This document shows, in pieces, positions 26,160 to 40,280 of a stretch of DNA of 64,000 nt. This stretch comes from Nymphaea colorata (Eukaryota; Streptophyta; Magnoliopsida; Nymphaeales; Nymphaeaceae): positions 8,159,886 to 8,223,885 of the forward strand of contig NC_045144.1 of assembly GCF_008831285.2 (NCBI RefSeq), written 5' to 3'. The notes beneath the pieces are model-generated. The model saw nothing but the letters and a program-made list of their open reading frames with translations, ran no database searches and had not been told where the DNA came from. How positions within the stretch are numbered: position 1 is the stretch's first letter; every line of letters begins with the position of its first letter. A program made the translations under genes and the position numbers.

Positions 26160-29100
26160 ATGGCGGTAACCGTGACACCATCCGCGATCTCAACCATCCT
26201 TTCAAGCCCCACGCCGGATTCGCCCTCATCCATCCCAGATCTCGTCATCCAAATCGTCGATCTCAAGCCAGTCGGGACCAGCAACACTCGATTCACGTAA
26301 GCTTATATCTCTTGTATGCATTTGTCTTCATACACCTTTTGTTTTTGGTGGGGAGGGCCGGGTGGGGGGGGGGTGGTGGTGGTATGGGGAAGGGAGGGGC
26401 TAGGGGATTGATTCTGCCATCTTATTCTTCATTGCCATTTTGGCCCTTTTTTCTTTGTTTTCTTTCTGTATTTCATCTTTATCTTATCTCTGGGTTTTTA
26501 CTTTAAAATTTTCCTTGTTGGGTAGTTCGGTTTATAAAGATGTGATCCTGTTTGGAATGGTAGAACCTTATGTGAATTCAGGCCATGAATGATTGATGTC
26601 AAGCTTTTTGTAGATTTATGGCGAATGATGGATCGATGAAGCTGAAGGCGATGCTGCCGACCTCGATTTCTTCTGAAGTTCAGTCCGGGGAACTCCAGAA
26701 TCTGGGGCTGATTCGGATTATTGACTACACCTGCAACGCGGTGCCCAATCAACCCCAAAAGTATGAAAACCTCGCACTTAATCTCAGTAATCTTCGTTTT
26801 TGTCAGTGTTGACTACGTTGCAAGAATACGAGTGGTGTTGTCTTTTTCATGAATTTAAGTTATAGGTAGCGGACGTGTTCGACGGGCCTGGTTTAGCCTG
26901 CAGTTTTTCTTGGTGTGACTCGAAGTTGGTTTCATCCTGTTGATGGGACTAAACCGGTCGACTTTGCTTCTGAAGGATTCTGAAAATTTGTTCAACATGG
27001 CAGATTCGTTTAACCTCAACTGCTGTTTAACATCCACGTCGATTTGTTCATTTATTGTTCTGATATTCAACCTTTTTCACCAATTGATCCTGGTTCCACT
27101 GTATATGCACCCTTAATCAATTAGAACTACGTGGGACTTGCGTTCTTTTTTTGATTAAACTACAAAGAAAAAACTGTATGTACTCTTAAGCAGCTCGCTG
27201 TATTCTATTTCGAGCTGGCTGATCTCTACCGACGTGTTCCCTTTTGGGTCAAATTGGATGGCGAGTCTTGCGCTTGGTCCCAATTAGTTGCATTTCGCTC
27301 ATAGTAATTGGAGTTGAAATTGCCTCTTGGGTATCAGTGGTTCAAGTTGCTATGCTCTTCTGAGATTAGTTTTCGCAATACTAATAATGCAGTGTTCATT
27401 GTTCAATTCTGGTCTGAGCCTCGGTGACCAGTTTCATCCGAAACTCGTGCCATTGAACAGCTGCCGATTTGGCAAGAACAATTGGCATCTTTTGGACCCT
27501 ATCGTATTGGGTTGATGCTTTTGAGTAGTGTAATGAAAAGTTGGCCGTATTCTGAAACGTTTAGCTCTTACTTTGGTGCAAAGACGATGCTAATCTATCT
27601 GTTTAAATTTGATTATGTGCAGAGTGTTGATAGTAACAAAATGCGAGGTGGCATCTCCACCGCTTGAAGAGGAGGTGAAGACTAAGGTGAAATTGGAAGA
27701 AGAAACGGGCATAATTTTGAGACCAAAGGAAGAAACGGGCATAGTTTTGAAGCCAAAGCTTGAAGCTAACGCAAAGTCTGCTGCTCAAATTATTAGAGAA
27801 CATCATGAAAAGTAATATTTTTTTTCCTATACAGTTAATATGATAACCATGTATTTTAAATGAAAGAGTCATGAAGAATATTGTTTAAGGAGTGGACTTC
27901 TAACATTGCATGCCTTGTGTGTCAATATGTAAAAGATTATTAGAATGAATTTATTTAAAGTTATGGCAGTATTTTTCAGTTCTGTTGCTCATCGTTTTAT
28001 GCTGTCACGTATCTGCAGTGCCCCTCCCACCTCTCGAATGGCTATGACAAGAAGGGTTCATCCTTTGGTTTCACTAAATCCATATCAAGGGAATTGGACT
28101 ATAAAGGTTCGGGTCACTGACAAAGGCATCATGCGCTCGTACAAGAACGTGAGAGGCGAAGGAAGTCTGTTCAATGTGGAGCTGACAGATGAAGATGTAA
28201 GCAACGAAATTAGAAACAAATGACTGTTTTCTTTACTGGTTCCTGAGCTTGTGCACGTAACAACCTTTGAAATATGAAAACATTTAAGTTATTGCATCAT
28301 TAATCTTTAGGTCCTGTCCAAATGATTTGTGTTATGTTGTTATTAAGATTAGTTTATGGTAATGAATGCTGTAAATCTGCTTTGGCTAAATTTGATTTTG
28401 GTTTAGAGTACTCTCGTAGTTTCTGTTGCAATTCATTTGGTCACTACTCGTGTACTGATTTTTCTGTTGCTTACATTTTCTGCATCGTCTTCTGCTCTAT
28501 TAAATTTGTTTTTCATTTAGGAACACAAATATCATTGAGGTACTATTTTAGCAAAATTTTAAATGTTGGATAGGCATGTATTGATATTGCTATTAATAAT
28601 GTTTCAGGGAACACAGATTCGGGCAACCATGTTCAACGAAGCTGCAAAAAAGTTCTATCCTAAGTTTGAGTTGGGAAAAGTGTATTACATTTCCAGGGGA
28701 ACTCTTAAACTTGCCAATAGACAATTTAAAACTGTTCCAAATGATTATGAGATGACCTTGAATGAGAACTCAGAAGTTGAAGAAGCCGCTGGTGAGGGGA
28801 TCTCTATCCCAGAGGTGAAATTCAACTTCACCAAAATTGATCAATTGAGTCAATACATTAACGGTAGAGAACTTATAGGTAAGCTCTGTTCTTTGTTTAA
28901 ATGATTTACCTGCTGATTTTATCATCCATTTGTTTACTTATCTTCCTTTCCACTATAGATGTTATTGGGGTGGTTCAACACGTTTCAAGTACTCTTAGCA
29001 TTCGAAGGAAAAGTGACAATAAAGACATCCCAAAGCGTGACATCACTATTGCAGATGAATCGTAAGTCTTTTGAATTCTCCTGGGTTGATGTTAAGTTTT

Positions 29101-31026
29101 GATCAGATAAAAATGTTGGCCACTCGGCTTCGACTAGTTTTGTGCCACGACTGCCCTTTGTCATGAAATTATGCAAATTGAATGTCTTAGTCCTTATCAG
29201 CTGAGCCCCAATTTCAAAGTTGATCTCTTAATGTAAAAAACAAACAAACGAGTAGATATAGAACAGACAAAGAAATCAAATTCTTTTTGTGAAAAACATG
29301 GATTGCATAAACATCGAAAGGTAACATGTATATTCTGCTTACAAGACTCACGTTTTCATGAGAAACAATTTGAGCTCTTAAATTACTTCAAACCACTGAT
29401 ACTTAAATGTGTGCCAAATACATGTCTTATTATGCATGTTTATCCTTCTTAGATCTGAAACAACTGAACTAAGAGTATCACTCTTAAAATTGTGCTTTAA
29501 GTAGCCCCTTCCTGTACTGCTCAAACAAGCTACAGCCTGTCAATCTGGAACCTTTTGTTAGTTGTGGTGCTGGTTTTGACCCGTCTAGCTAATGTCATTC
29601 ACCTGGCAGGTTTAGCTGACTCAGTCTCTTACAGTTGTGCTTGTTTAGCCATATCTTACTGAAGTTCTGAATTGTAGGAAGCGCACAGTTGTTGTCTCAC
29701 TATGGAACGATCATGCTACAAAAGTTGGACAAGAGCTTCTTGATATGGTAGATACTGCTCCAGTGGTAGCAATCAAGAGCCTCAAAGTAGGTGATTTTCA
29801 AGGTAGATACAGAATACTCAATCATTATAATATGCTTTTGTTTCATTTATCTGAATTAGATGCTGAAAATTTTCTATAAAATTTATAGGAGTTTCTCTTT
29901 CTACATTGATCACGAGTACAGTAGTCATAAATCCTGACACTTCTGAAGCAAAGAAGTTGAGGTCCTGGTAAGTGGGCTGTTTCTTCCATTAGCATTTGAA
30001 GACTAATATTGAAGTTAATATAACTTATGGTTTCCTTATGTCAGGTACGATTCTGAAGGTAAACAGTCATCCATGGCTTCTGTTGGGTCTGGCATGATCT
30101 CATCAAAGACAGGATCAAGATCAATGTACTCCGACAGAGTGTCTCTTTCTCATATTGTTGGGGACACATCCTTGGGGCAGGATAAGGTATACAGATTATG
30201 TCTTCTTCAACATAGATGAACTGCTTTACCTCTTGAATTTAGTGGGAATCTTCTTTTCCTTGTTGTTAATGGAAATTGATGAATGATGTTCTTTCATGGG
30301 CAGCCGGCATGGTTCAGTATTATAGGGTATATAAGCTTCATCAAGCCTGACCAGACAATGTGGTACCGTGCATGCAAAACATGTAACAAGAAGGTTACAG
30401 AAGCAATTGGGTCTGGTTATTGGTGTGAAGGATGCCAAAAGAATGATGTGGAGAGCTCTTTGAGGTAGGAATCATATTACTCATTTGGATGGCTCCAGTT
30501 CTTTGTTTCCAGGTTCATTAGCTTCATTGAACTTTGAACTTCTGCAGGTATATAATGGTTGTGAGAGTTACCGACTCATCTGGGGAAGCGTATGTTTCTA
30601 CTTTCAACGAACAAGCAGAAAAAATTATTGGTTGCACAGCGGACGAACTAGAAATGATCAAATCAGAGGTAAACATCTGCACTCATGCATCGGATGGTGG
30701 AACCTGTCCTTCGTTACGTCTTCTTTTTTCAGTTTAATTTCCTATATAAATAGTTTTCAGTTTGGAATATAGGAAGTTGATTTTTTTTTTTTTATTGGAA
30801 ACAAAGTCACTAATTTTCTGTGTGCAATTTCATTTTGAAGGATGAGAAATCCTATCAAAGCAAATTGAAGGAAGCCACATGGATGCCTCATCTTTTCCGA
30901 GTAAGTGTTGTGCAATCAGAGTACATGAACGAGAAAAGGCAGAGGATCACGGTGAGAGCTGAAGCTCCAGTTGATTGGGCAGCTGAAACGAAGCACCTTT
31001 TGGAGAAAATATCAAAGTCTAACTAA
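26160..31026 (+). CDS. RPA1: Replication protein A 70 kDa DNA-binding subunit
   Basis: This is the large subunit of the nuclear single-stranded-DNA-binding trimer used in replication, repair and recombination. Twelve exons join in frame with GT-AG introns: 26160-26296, 26614-26760, 27623-27811, 28019-28196, 28608-28878, 28959-29061, 29678-29802, 29889-29967, 30045-30186, 30304-30464, 30548-30668, 30841-31026. They total 1839 bp and 612 aa, typical for plants. Seen in order: N-terminal OB fold (about 1-100); acidic/basic linker (about 103-165) with a duplicated decapeptide; DBD-A from RRVHPLVSLNPYQGNW (about 170); DBD-B; and DBD-C with a C4 zinc finger, Cys481-x2-Cys484-x13-Cys498-x2-Cys501. 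All domains look intact. Start: first in-frame ATG after the E2F cluster, with family-like N-terminus. Plants have several RPA1 paralogues; which one this is cannot be settled here. Confidence 0.96.
27699..27758 (+). repeat. In-frame 30-bp duplication in RPA1 linker
   Basis: Two adjacent 30-bp units (27699-27728 and 27729-27758) encode EETGIILRPK (121-130) and EETGIVLKPK (131-140), with few differences. They lie in the flexible linker between the N-terminal domain and DBD-A, so a length change should be tolerated. Confidence 0.9.
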
Positions 31027-32400
31027 TTTTTAAATTTCTTTCTTACGTTCACGCTTATCTGTTTTCTGTCTCGTCATTTTGTTTTTTGGCCTTTCACCTC
31101 AAAACCGGGGAGGTTGTATTACATAGAAAAGTAGCATGTTAAAATTTCACAAATTAGTATTGTATATATGTTTCTAGCCGGTGTGATCCGAACTTACCAC
31201 TTTTTCTCTTATAGATTCTCGTTTTACTCAATCATACTCTGCTCTAAATGTACCTTCTCTTTGTAAGTCTTCTTCTCAAACATAGTCTTTCCTTCGTTAT
31301 AAAGCTAAAAAAGTAAAAGTGCTGTTATTATTACTTTTTTTTTTTTGTCAATGTCAATCTCCACCCATCCTGCAAGGCATAACGTGAACATCTTATTATT
31401 AAATTGCCCACTCATTGCAGTTCATGAGTATGAATGAGAGGGCATCTGAAGAACATTAAACCTTGGTTTGAATTCAAATTTAATGAGTTTTTGGGACATT
31501 CTTTTTCTACATCAAACCTGCTGGAGGGTCCCTCTATTTCAGGCAAAAAACCATTATATACAATATTATAAATGATTTTCAGATCATTTGTCAATCTCCA
31601 CCCATCCAGCTATCCTCATTGGCATAGTTTGGAATTAAGGTCTGAAATCTGCACATGTACTTGGTTTGAATTCAAATTTAGGGTCCCTCTATTTTAGCCA
31701 AAATTTTTTTGAGCCAACTAACTTATACGTGAAATCTCAATCAGGTTGGTGCTTGATCTTATGAGCAACAATATTTGAGTATTTTTTGGGTACACATACA
31801 CACAACATTGTTTGACCTGACCAACAATACAATCATGTTACATCATTTGATATTATAAACAGGTTTAACAGAAGTTCTTTTAAGAATTGTGCATTATTAA
31901 CTCAAAAATTGAAAGGCTTTAAAACAGACCCATAGGTTTGACCGTTAGTTTTTTCGTATGGATGAAAGAGGAAAAAAAACCATGATTGGGCATTTTTGTC
32001 TTAATATTAATTAGCAACTTTTTTTTTCCTTATGTCAAACATCTATTTGGAAATTATCACTGATTCGTATGATATTTGTGTTTTTGATCGATGCATATCG
32101 GCTAAAGTGTTGGGTTAAGCCCCTACCTAAGTCGAGGGAACCCATTACAACCTATACTTACATTTGGAAAAAACATGAACAAAAAGAACAAAAAGTTGGA
32201 ACCGACCGGAAAACAACCAATGATAAAGAAAAAACAACCAAGGATAAAACAGAATTCAGAAGAAGGCCATCTACATTTGGTCGACCTTAATTCAGACATT
32301 TCCAAAGGATGTCAATTATATTTGCAGGATCCAATAGACATGAAAAAGCTAGAACCACCATGACGAAGAGTGGTAAAATTAATGTTATGACTCACAAACA
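31027..32400. other. RPA1 downstream region
   Basis: The first few hundred bases probably include the RPA1 3' UTR. A short phrase TGTCAATCTCCACCCATCC recurs at about 31.35 and 31.59 kb. The Lys-rich frames at 32.07-32.36 kb are short, overlap one another and are not supported as a gene. Confidence 0.5.
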
Positions 32401-32408
32401 TTGAATTT

Positions 32409-32682
32409 TTGATGATAAAGAATCATAGCATACTTGTGAACCAAACATTGAGAAATAAATTTTGCAAATAAACAATATTAGAAGAAGATAGCACTCATAC
32501 AACACTACACCTTATTACAAGTTGCACATTCCCAATCACCTATTTATAACACTTAAAGAACTTAACCTTTGACCCATAACTTCCATCATAATAATAACAT
32601 AATTTATGACATAAATCATATTACATTCATGACATTAAAGAACGCATTAAAAAGAACATTGGTTACATTTTTATTATATTTT
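32409..32682 (-). repeat. 3' LTR of the copia relic
   Basis: Aligns with 36220-36510. Shared blocks include TGCACATT, TCACCTATTT, CCCATAACTTCCAT and CATTAAAAAGAACATT in order, with substitutions and indels. A purine-rich tract (minus strand AAGGGAAAGTAT) lies just inside at about 32683-32695, as expected for a polypurine tract. Ends are approximate. Confidence 0.75.
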
Positions 32683-35600
32683 AATACTTTCCCTTGATGC
32701 AAAACTAGATACTCCAAGAGATGACCTAAAGTTTATGAACTTTGAATGGTCGAATGCTTTCGTAAATCTGTCTACGACTTAATCATTTGTAGAACAAAAT
32801 TTCATTACTATCGTTTCATCAACAACACATTCACAAATAAAGTGATGACGTATTAGTTCTTCCAAGGATTACCAGTTTTTGTCACATTAATTGTTGCTTA
32901 ATTGTCACAAAATAATTTTGTTTCTTTGACTTGTTTTTTTTATGACAAGTCAAAATTCTTGGAATTCATATTGCTTGAAATGCGGATGTAGTTGTGGCAA
33001 CATACTCTGCTTTAGAAGATAATAGAGCCACAATTGCTTGTTTTTTGGACATCCACGACACAATCCCCGAACAAAGAGTAAAAACATACACAATTGTGTT
33101 TTTTCTATCATTAACAAAACCAGCCCAATTGCTGTCAAAAAAGCTAATTAGCTTACAATCATAATTAGATTAGTACCAAATCCCATAGTTGGTTGTTGAT
33201 TGGATGTAATGGAAGATATGTTTTGCTGTTCGAAAATGTTGTATCAATGGACAATGCATAAACCTTGAGATCAAGCCAATTAAGAAGACAATATCTGGGC
33301 ATGTCTATGTGAGGTACATCAATTTTCTAATCAAATTCTGGTATAACTTCTCATCAAATCTCACTATGCCATCATTTATATTTAACTTCTTATTAGTGTT
33401 CATGGGAGTTGAATATAGCTTGCATGATAAGTTTCTAAAGTGTATTTAAAGCATATTTTTTTTTTGAAAAATAAAAATACCATCATCAGTTTGTTGAACA
33501 TAAAGTCCAAAAAAATAATATAACAATTCCAAATCTGACATATCAAATTCACACATCATGCTTGCTTTAAAATTTTCAGTAATGTTACTAGAGATGAACA
33601 TATACAATAAAAACAACATTATTTGTTTCCCTCGCAGATAAAGAGGGTTCACTTTCGCTTATATGAAAACCATTACACATTAAGTATTACCAGGCTAGTG
33701 GTGCTTTCTTAAGGCCATAAAGAACTATTTTCAACCTACACACCTTTTCCTCTTGTCCATTAATAATAAATCCCTCTAGTTGGTAAACATATAGAAGCCA
33801 TTTAAAAATATTGTCTTCACATCAAACTGAAAAGTAACCATTTTATATGACCAACTAATGCCAAAATAATTTTAATAGTTTCAAAATGTGCAATAGGAGA
33901 AAAAGTTTGGAAAAGTTTCTAAAAAATCCACCCTATATTCTTGAGCATACCCTTTTATGGCAAGTCTTGCATTGTACTTTTGCATGCTTCCATCAACATT
34001 GTATTTTACTTTGTAGACCTATTTAACACCAATGACATTATGTTCATTTGATAGATCTACAAGTTTTCAAGTATCACTCTTTTCAATGGCCACTATTTCT
34101 TCTTTCATGGATTTCTCCAGTTCTTGTTTCCCACAAGGATCTTAGTAACACGTTGGTTCTATAACCATTAACACAAATGCACAATTATAAAGATCATCAA
34201 CTCTACATTTCTTGGAGGACTGTCACTGTTTATGGTATATCCAATATGTTGGTATCTTTGAGCTCTCTACGAAAATGATGTTGTTGGTGGAGGTTGGGAT
34301 GCATCATTTTAAAATTTATTTGGTTCATTTGAGTCATTTTCAATGACAAAATGTTCATATTTGTTATCCCATTTTCAAAAATTTCTTTTATCGAAAACAA
34401 CATCTCGTCGAACAATGAGTTTTTTGGTATCAGGGTTATACAACCTATGCCCTTTCATAACATCTAAATATAAAAAATATACATTTTTCATTTTTTTTGT
34501 CCAACTTTGTACTTTCACTTGAATCAATTAAAGCATATGAAATACACAAAAAAAACTTCTAAATTACTTACTTTATGTTTGTGTTTCCACCAAGCTTCAT
34601 ATCTTCTTACTATCAACTACTACCAAATTTCATTTTTTTTTGCAAAAATCATCAAAATCATTAGATAAAAATTCTCATACTCTGTTTGTATGCAAACACT
34701 TTATGACATGATTGCTGGTCTTTTCTACTAAAGCTTTGAACTCTTAAAATTTTTCTAAAACTTTTGATTTTTTAGGAAGAAAATATATCCAATTCATACG
34801 AATAAAATCATCAATAAACAATAAAAATATTTACTATTGTTTAAGGAAGAAGTACCCTTGGGCCTAAAGATGTCTTTATGGACTAGTTCAAAAGGCTTCT
34901 TGGCTCTCCATGCTTTTTTTTTAATTGAGAATGATATATGATGCTGCTTTCTATATAAACATCATTCACAAATTCTATCACTACATGTAATATGAGGTAA
35001 ACTCAAACTCATGTTTTTAGTGTTTAACAATTTCAAGCCATTATAATGTAAATGACCATACATCAAATGCTAAAACTAAGAGATTATGTCAACATCGCTA
35101 ACTAATGCAACTTTATTTATATCTGAAAATTCAAGTAGAAACATTCTATTTGGAGTCATTTTCACTGTAATTGAAAAACTTGCTACGTGACTGTTTTTTT
35201 TCTTGATTTCATAGGCTCCACCATTAAAATTAAGTAAATAACCATTTTCAAGCAATTGTCCATGCTCAATGAGTTGTAAGTTAAATCAAGTAGATAATAA
35301 ACATCATGGATTAGCCTTTTACTACCTGCTTTAATATTAATTTCAATAGTTAATTTGCCTTCATTTTGTACTTGCTTATTAATTTAGAGTCGTAGACATA
35401 TATTTACAAACTCGTCAATATGGTGGAAAAGGTTCCTTTCGCTTGTCTTATGGTTATTATAGTCAGTAACTAAAAACCATACATAATCGACCTTAACTTT
35501 TGAATGGGCAATAAAAAGGTTACCTTGACTACCTTCTTCCTTTTCTTCATTACATTGGCTTGCTTTTTTGCCTTCACTTAGTCCTTTGTCTCAACGTGCT

Positions 35601-36219
35601 TGTATTTTTGCAAAAATAACATTATTTGTCCCTCTAACTTGGTTTTTGATTACTACCATAGTCAGCATTCTGTCGGCCTCCACCAAATCTTCAATGGGTA
35701 CGGCCATGATCATGACCACGACCACCATAGCCACTTCTACTACTTCCTTTTTGCTATCTGACATACCTTCACCATCATTTTGCTTGTTTGAAATTTTTTC
35801 CCTAGCCTCAAATACAAGCACAATACCTTTTTTGTTGACATTCGTTGCTGCAATGTAAGGAAAAATATTTTCAGTCACAGCTTGTTACAAAACAAGAACA
35901 TTTGCATCCTTATTGCGTGTCTCTTTCGTTTCATTTGAAGATTCTATCACATTATTCTCAGCTAGATCCCAAAGATCATGTGATATAAAAGATGTTTTCA
36001 TTTTAATACTCCAAAATTCATAAGTTTCTCCACTAAAGATAAATACCAAAGTGTGTGAAAGGTTGAGAATAGTATTCAAATTCATACCATTTGATGACAT
36101 TTTCAATCAGTCGTTTACGAACAACCTTGAAAAATCAACTTCAAAAACAATCTTCACAACATTCTAATTTGCTTTGACAAATACACCTGACTTGATCGAG
36201 CTTGCACTTTGATACTGCA

Positions 36220-36510
36220 TTGCTGGATATAAACAATAATGGAACATTGTACCTTTTGTTGCACACAATAAAATTACAAAACAACTTCAGAATTGGAGGA
36301 AAAGAGTACTTATACTACTCATGACAACTACAATACCATTTTATTACAACTTACACTTGGTACAATATGCACATTTTCGATCACCTATTTGTAGGACATG
36401 AAGACCATAACCTATAACCCATAACTTCCATAACAATGGCATAACTCATACATAAATGACATTATATTCATAACATTAAAAAACACATTAAAAAGAACAT
36501 TAAAATATAA
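36220..36510 (-). repeat. 5' LTR of the copia relic
   Basis: Partner of the LTR at 32409-32682. Just inside it, 36204-36219 reads TGCAGTATCAAAGTGC on the minus strand, close to the initiator-tRNA-Met primer-binding sequence TGGTATCAGAGC. The two LTRs differ by many substitutions and indels, so the insertion is old. Confidence 0.72.
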
Positions 36511-39500
36511 GTTAAGAGTAGAACATAATGGCTATAACCCTTGGTAACTCATATTAACATAACTAGACCATATTAAAAAAATTAAAACTGCCACACAAAT
36601 GTAATACTTAATTTTTTAAACCCTTTTATGCATTATTGTGCATTATTATAGCATCAATTTAAAACTCCTTGCATGTTCATCCATTTACATCATATTTTAA
36701 TAATAAAGCTCTCTTCCTACTCTACTCTCAATGAATTAGATCTAGGTGAGATGTCTACTTTACTTATCATTGATTTTGGCCTAGCAAGATTGCATATCAA
36801 GTAACAACCCATTAATCTTGCAACAGGTAATTGAGATGATTTCATTGCTTACCAGTGCAGCTATTCTGTTCGACCATAATATCGTTTCCTTATTTCTTGA
36901 CATGTGTATGGCAGCCATTTTAGTACAATGGCCTAAACTTATGGGGATCCTTTGCAACAAATTTATTTTCCATCAACCTGACCAATTGTCGAGTATTTTA
37001 TTAGAATTACCAATAATTAAAATACCAATAAGATAAATCAACATGTAAGTAAAAGGTAAACTGGTTCTTTAAGACGGTTAAAGAGGGATCAAATATTTAA
37101 CTCTATAAAACCAAAATAGGTTAGGGTATTGCCCTGCTCTTGAAATCAACTCTGGTAGTTTATATAAGGTTATATGGAGACTTTTCAGTTTGCAAACATA
37201 TTTGAGAAATAAGGGTCCTCAAAATCTACCTTTTGGATCCAAAAAGAAAAGACATATACGTATATTTTGGGAATGTATTATCTTGGACATTGGGTAGCCA
37301 CATTTTTTGCATGAGAGAATCTGTTGCTAATCAAAATATGCTATAAAGCCAACGAATTGCCTTATCTATTGATGATTAATAGTGACAATAGAGTTGGAGC
37401 ATTGGAAAAACTACGCAACAAAGTAATGGTTTGTCTGTCATTGCCTTTTGAACAGGGTAAAATCTCTTAAATACCAGTCTTCTTCTTTCAAAAATATGAG
37501 AAAGCTTTGATATTTACGAGCCCATTTTCATGCTTCAATTTAAACTTTTAAACTGGTATTAACTATTTCAGGTTTTGAAGCATTAATAAAATTCTTTCAA
37601 ACTTAAAAATCAAATAAAAGTATGACAAAACAAAAGAAAAAATGAACGGAAGGCTTAATTTGACATGTCAATGATGGCATGCCTACATTTTGTGAATTTA
37701 TGTTCTGATGCCTAGTTAAGACATAGATTGTGAAAACTGCACCCTTAAATCTTACCTCAAATGTGTTTGCCACAATAAAGTCGGACTATTTCTAGAAAAT
37801 ATTAAATTAGTTGATGAGATGCTGCATGTTTGTCTAAATACATCAAACTTTAAGTTTTTTTTTTTTTTAAGTTTCTTCAAATTCTAAGCGCACATCTTTC
37901 AAAAGTTATAATTAAATCTTAGGCATGTTTATAGGCGGTTTTTACAATGTTAGACACACATGCTTATGAAAATCTTTTACAATTTAAGTGTTGTATTGAA
38001 ACATTTCATCAAATCACAAACATGTTTTTTAAAGTTTTTTTATAAGTTTAGTATTCATTTGAAATCAATTATAAAATCACTAGCAAGGTCGGTACTTTAT
38101 GTGGGCTTATTTGGGATTTCAAGTAAATAAATGGATATCTTCAAAAATACATCTTAATTATATATATGCTATTCAAGGCATTTGCATAGATGGATTTATG
38201 TGGTATTTTAACTGGATTTTCGTCCAATTTGAAGAATTAATTTCATGCACAAACCTTTAACTTAAAAGACGAGTATGTGCCTAAATCAAATTCCAATCAT
38301 GGATCTTAGTTTTGCTGTTTGATTAGCTCCAGATCTCACAACATCTAATTTGTGTTCCATGAATCTACTGTATTTTTTGGGGACAGATTTATAGGATAGT
38401 AACAATATGCTGCTATTTTCAAATGGCTTTAAATAGAGTTTTTGACTTGGGAGGTTGGTCAAAATTTATTGGAAAACCCTACTTTTTAATTGAAATTAAA
38501 ACACACTCAAACAACCCTGAAACTGCTAAAAAGAAGCTTGGCGTCAATGTGTAGTGGAAATATTGTAAACTTCCTTCACAAAAACACACATTGGATCTCG
38601 TTTTGGATGTAGATTCATGTCTTCATCTGATCCAAGGTCCACCATGTTCAATTTGGAGTGGATCAGTATCAAAATTCTCTTGCAAAACATATTCAGATCA
38701 CAAAGACATGCTGCACGATTCACTTATCTGAAGTCCGATTTTTGTGAAGCTTGGACCAATCATCTTGACGCTTAAAACAACTTAATGATGGGTTTTTTAA
38801 ACCAAAATTATAGATGAATGCATGTATCTAGAGAGGTTTACATTGTGATGCATTTTATGCAACATCCATTACTCCAAAAAATTCATAACTTGCAAGTTAA
38901 CCTCGATATGGCAAAGTCACAAAAATGTAAAATCACCATCAAAATAAGCTGATCTAAGATTGCGTTTTCAAGTTCTTTTCCTATGGAGATTGGATTATAA
39001 AATTAAAATTTTGAGAAAAACGGTGGAAATCACATTTTTGGGCAGTTAATGGAAATCGAGGATCGAGATCAGGTGGGGAATTAAAAACTAAGCTTTCATC
39101 GTTTCGTCTGTTCCAAATTTCTACCATACGGAAGGCAAGTGAAACGATGAAAAATTCCCAATTGTTTACTCTTTCTCCTTTTCTCTCTCTCTCTCTCTCT
39201 TTAAACTGTAGACTTCGGCACATCAATTTAACTTTTGGAAGTACAGATGAGTTTCGAGAAGATAAATTCATGCTTCTCAAGTTCTACAAATTATAAAATC
39301 TTGACCAAGCATCCTAAAGAACTGATGTAAAATCCTTTTTAGCTTCAACGAAATAAAAGCCCCGAAGGGTTCAAGGATGCATTACAACGTTTTCAACAAA
39401 GTGAAGACCATACGGCCTCCGTCCATGTCATCCGAACTCCAACCCAAATCCGACCACCATACTCTGCGACTGATTAAACCTACCAAGATTCTGATTTTTG

Positions 39501-40270
39501 TTCAAGATGCAAAGCACCACAGAGTTACCGATCATGTCGATTTTAAGCTACTGAATCCGGCTAAATCAATTTTGCTATCCCAAAAAAATGAGCTAAATTA
39601 GATAGAACTAAGTACCTCCGAAATTCCTTTAACTGTATTTCATCTCAATAATTTTCCCAAGATCAATGCCTCGAAGTCTTGAGCAAATCTTCCTTTTTAA
39701 CTAGATTGAAGATTAAAGATAAAAACACTATCAATATCGGTGGGACCAACGAACGGATACGCATGGTATTGCCAAAAAAAACGATAGAAAAAGGAGGCAC
39801 AGATATCGGCTGATATTGGGTGTGGGTGTCGACCAATTCAACCTACATCTACATGACCATATGAGCCAACATATTAACAGGATAATATTAAAAACTATTT
39901 TATAGTAAAATTTCATCTTCTATATGGCCTGATACAGGCCTACGTGTATCAAGAAGTATCAGATACTGACATCATATTCAAAACAATGCCATGTACTATT
40001 CTCATCAGCAAAACGTTTTGCAGCGGCTTAGAACACAACAGAAACAGTAGAACATTGGCCTCTTGAGACAATGGATGTCAAACACAGAACCACTCCACTC
40101 TGTATATAAGTAACCAATTTAGGCTGTCGTGCATGCAAAAACATTTCCAACTTCCTAAGTACAATTTTTCTGCAGCAGCCACCACCATAATCTCAAAATA
40201 AAGAAATATTAAACAACAAAAATTTAAGGGTTCATGCCTAAGCAAAAACTAAAGAGAGTTCAGAGAGAAA
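36511..40270. other. Intergenic region, copia relic to RPL32 copy 3
   Basis: No gene is supported. At 37.14-37.46 kb lies a diverged copy of the defensin-like promoter segment (separate entry). The rest is AT-rich, with a short CT run at 39.18 kb and a patch of degenerate repeats near 39.74-39.96 kb. Confidence 0.55.
37142..37460 (-). repeat. Diverged copy of the defensin-like promoter segment
   Basis: Shares an ordered series of blocks with 46.25-46.50 kb: CATATACGTATATTTTGGGAATG, GTTGCTAATCAA, AACGAATTGCCTTATCTATTG, GACAATAGAGTTGGAGCATTGGAAAA and CATTGCCTTTTGA. A TATA-like TATATAA on the minus strand sits near 37160. No signal-peptide exon follows it, so the promoter appears to have lost its gene. 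Confidence 0.65.
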
Positions 40271-40280
40271 AACTACTTGT

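Larger units (their letters stand above)
32409..36510 (-). mobile_element. Decayed Ty1/copia LTR retrotransposon
   Basis: The element is about 4.1 kb and reads on the minus strand. From its 5' end (high coordinates): LTR; a primer-binding-like site at 36204-36219; gag-like frame at about 35.89-36.11 kb with the FSGETYEFWSIKMKT signature; a basic Gly/Arg-type region at 35.6-35.9 kb; degraded integrase sequence at 34-35 kb; reverse transcriptase at about 33.45-34.0 kb (phrases like YAQEYRVDFLETF, and DLELLYYFFGLYV before the QKK block); and RNase H at 32.95-33.16 kb (NWAGFVNDRKN, SWMSKKQ, SSKAEYVA). Domain order gag-INT-RT-RNaseH is Copia. Many stops and frameshifts show that it is dead. No target-site duplication could be fixed. 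Confidence 0.88.

Noticed and set aside
35568-35858. Plus-strand Ser/Thr-rich 96-codon frame
   Set aside because: It is the reverse of the basic Gly/Arg-type region of the copia relic, whose other domains all read on the minus strand.
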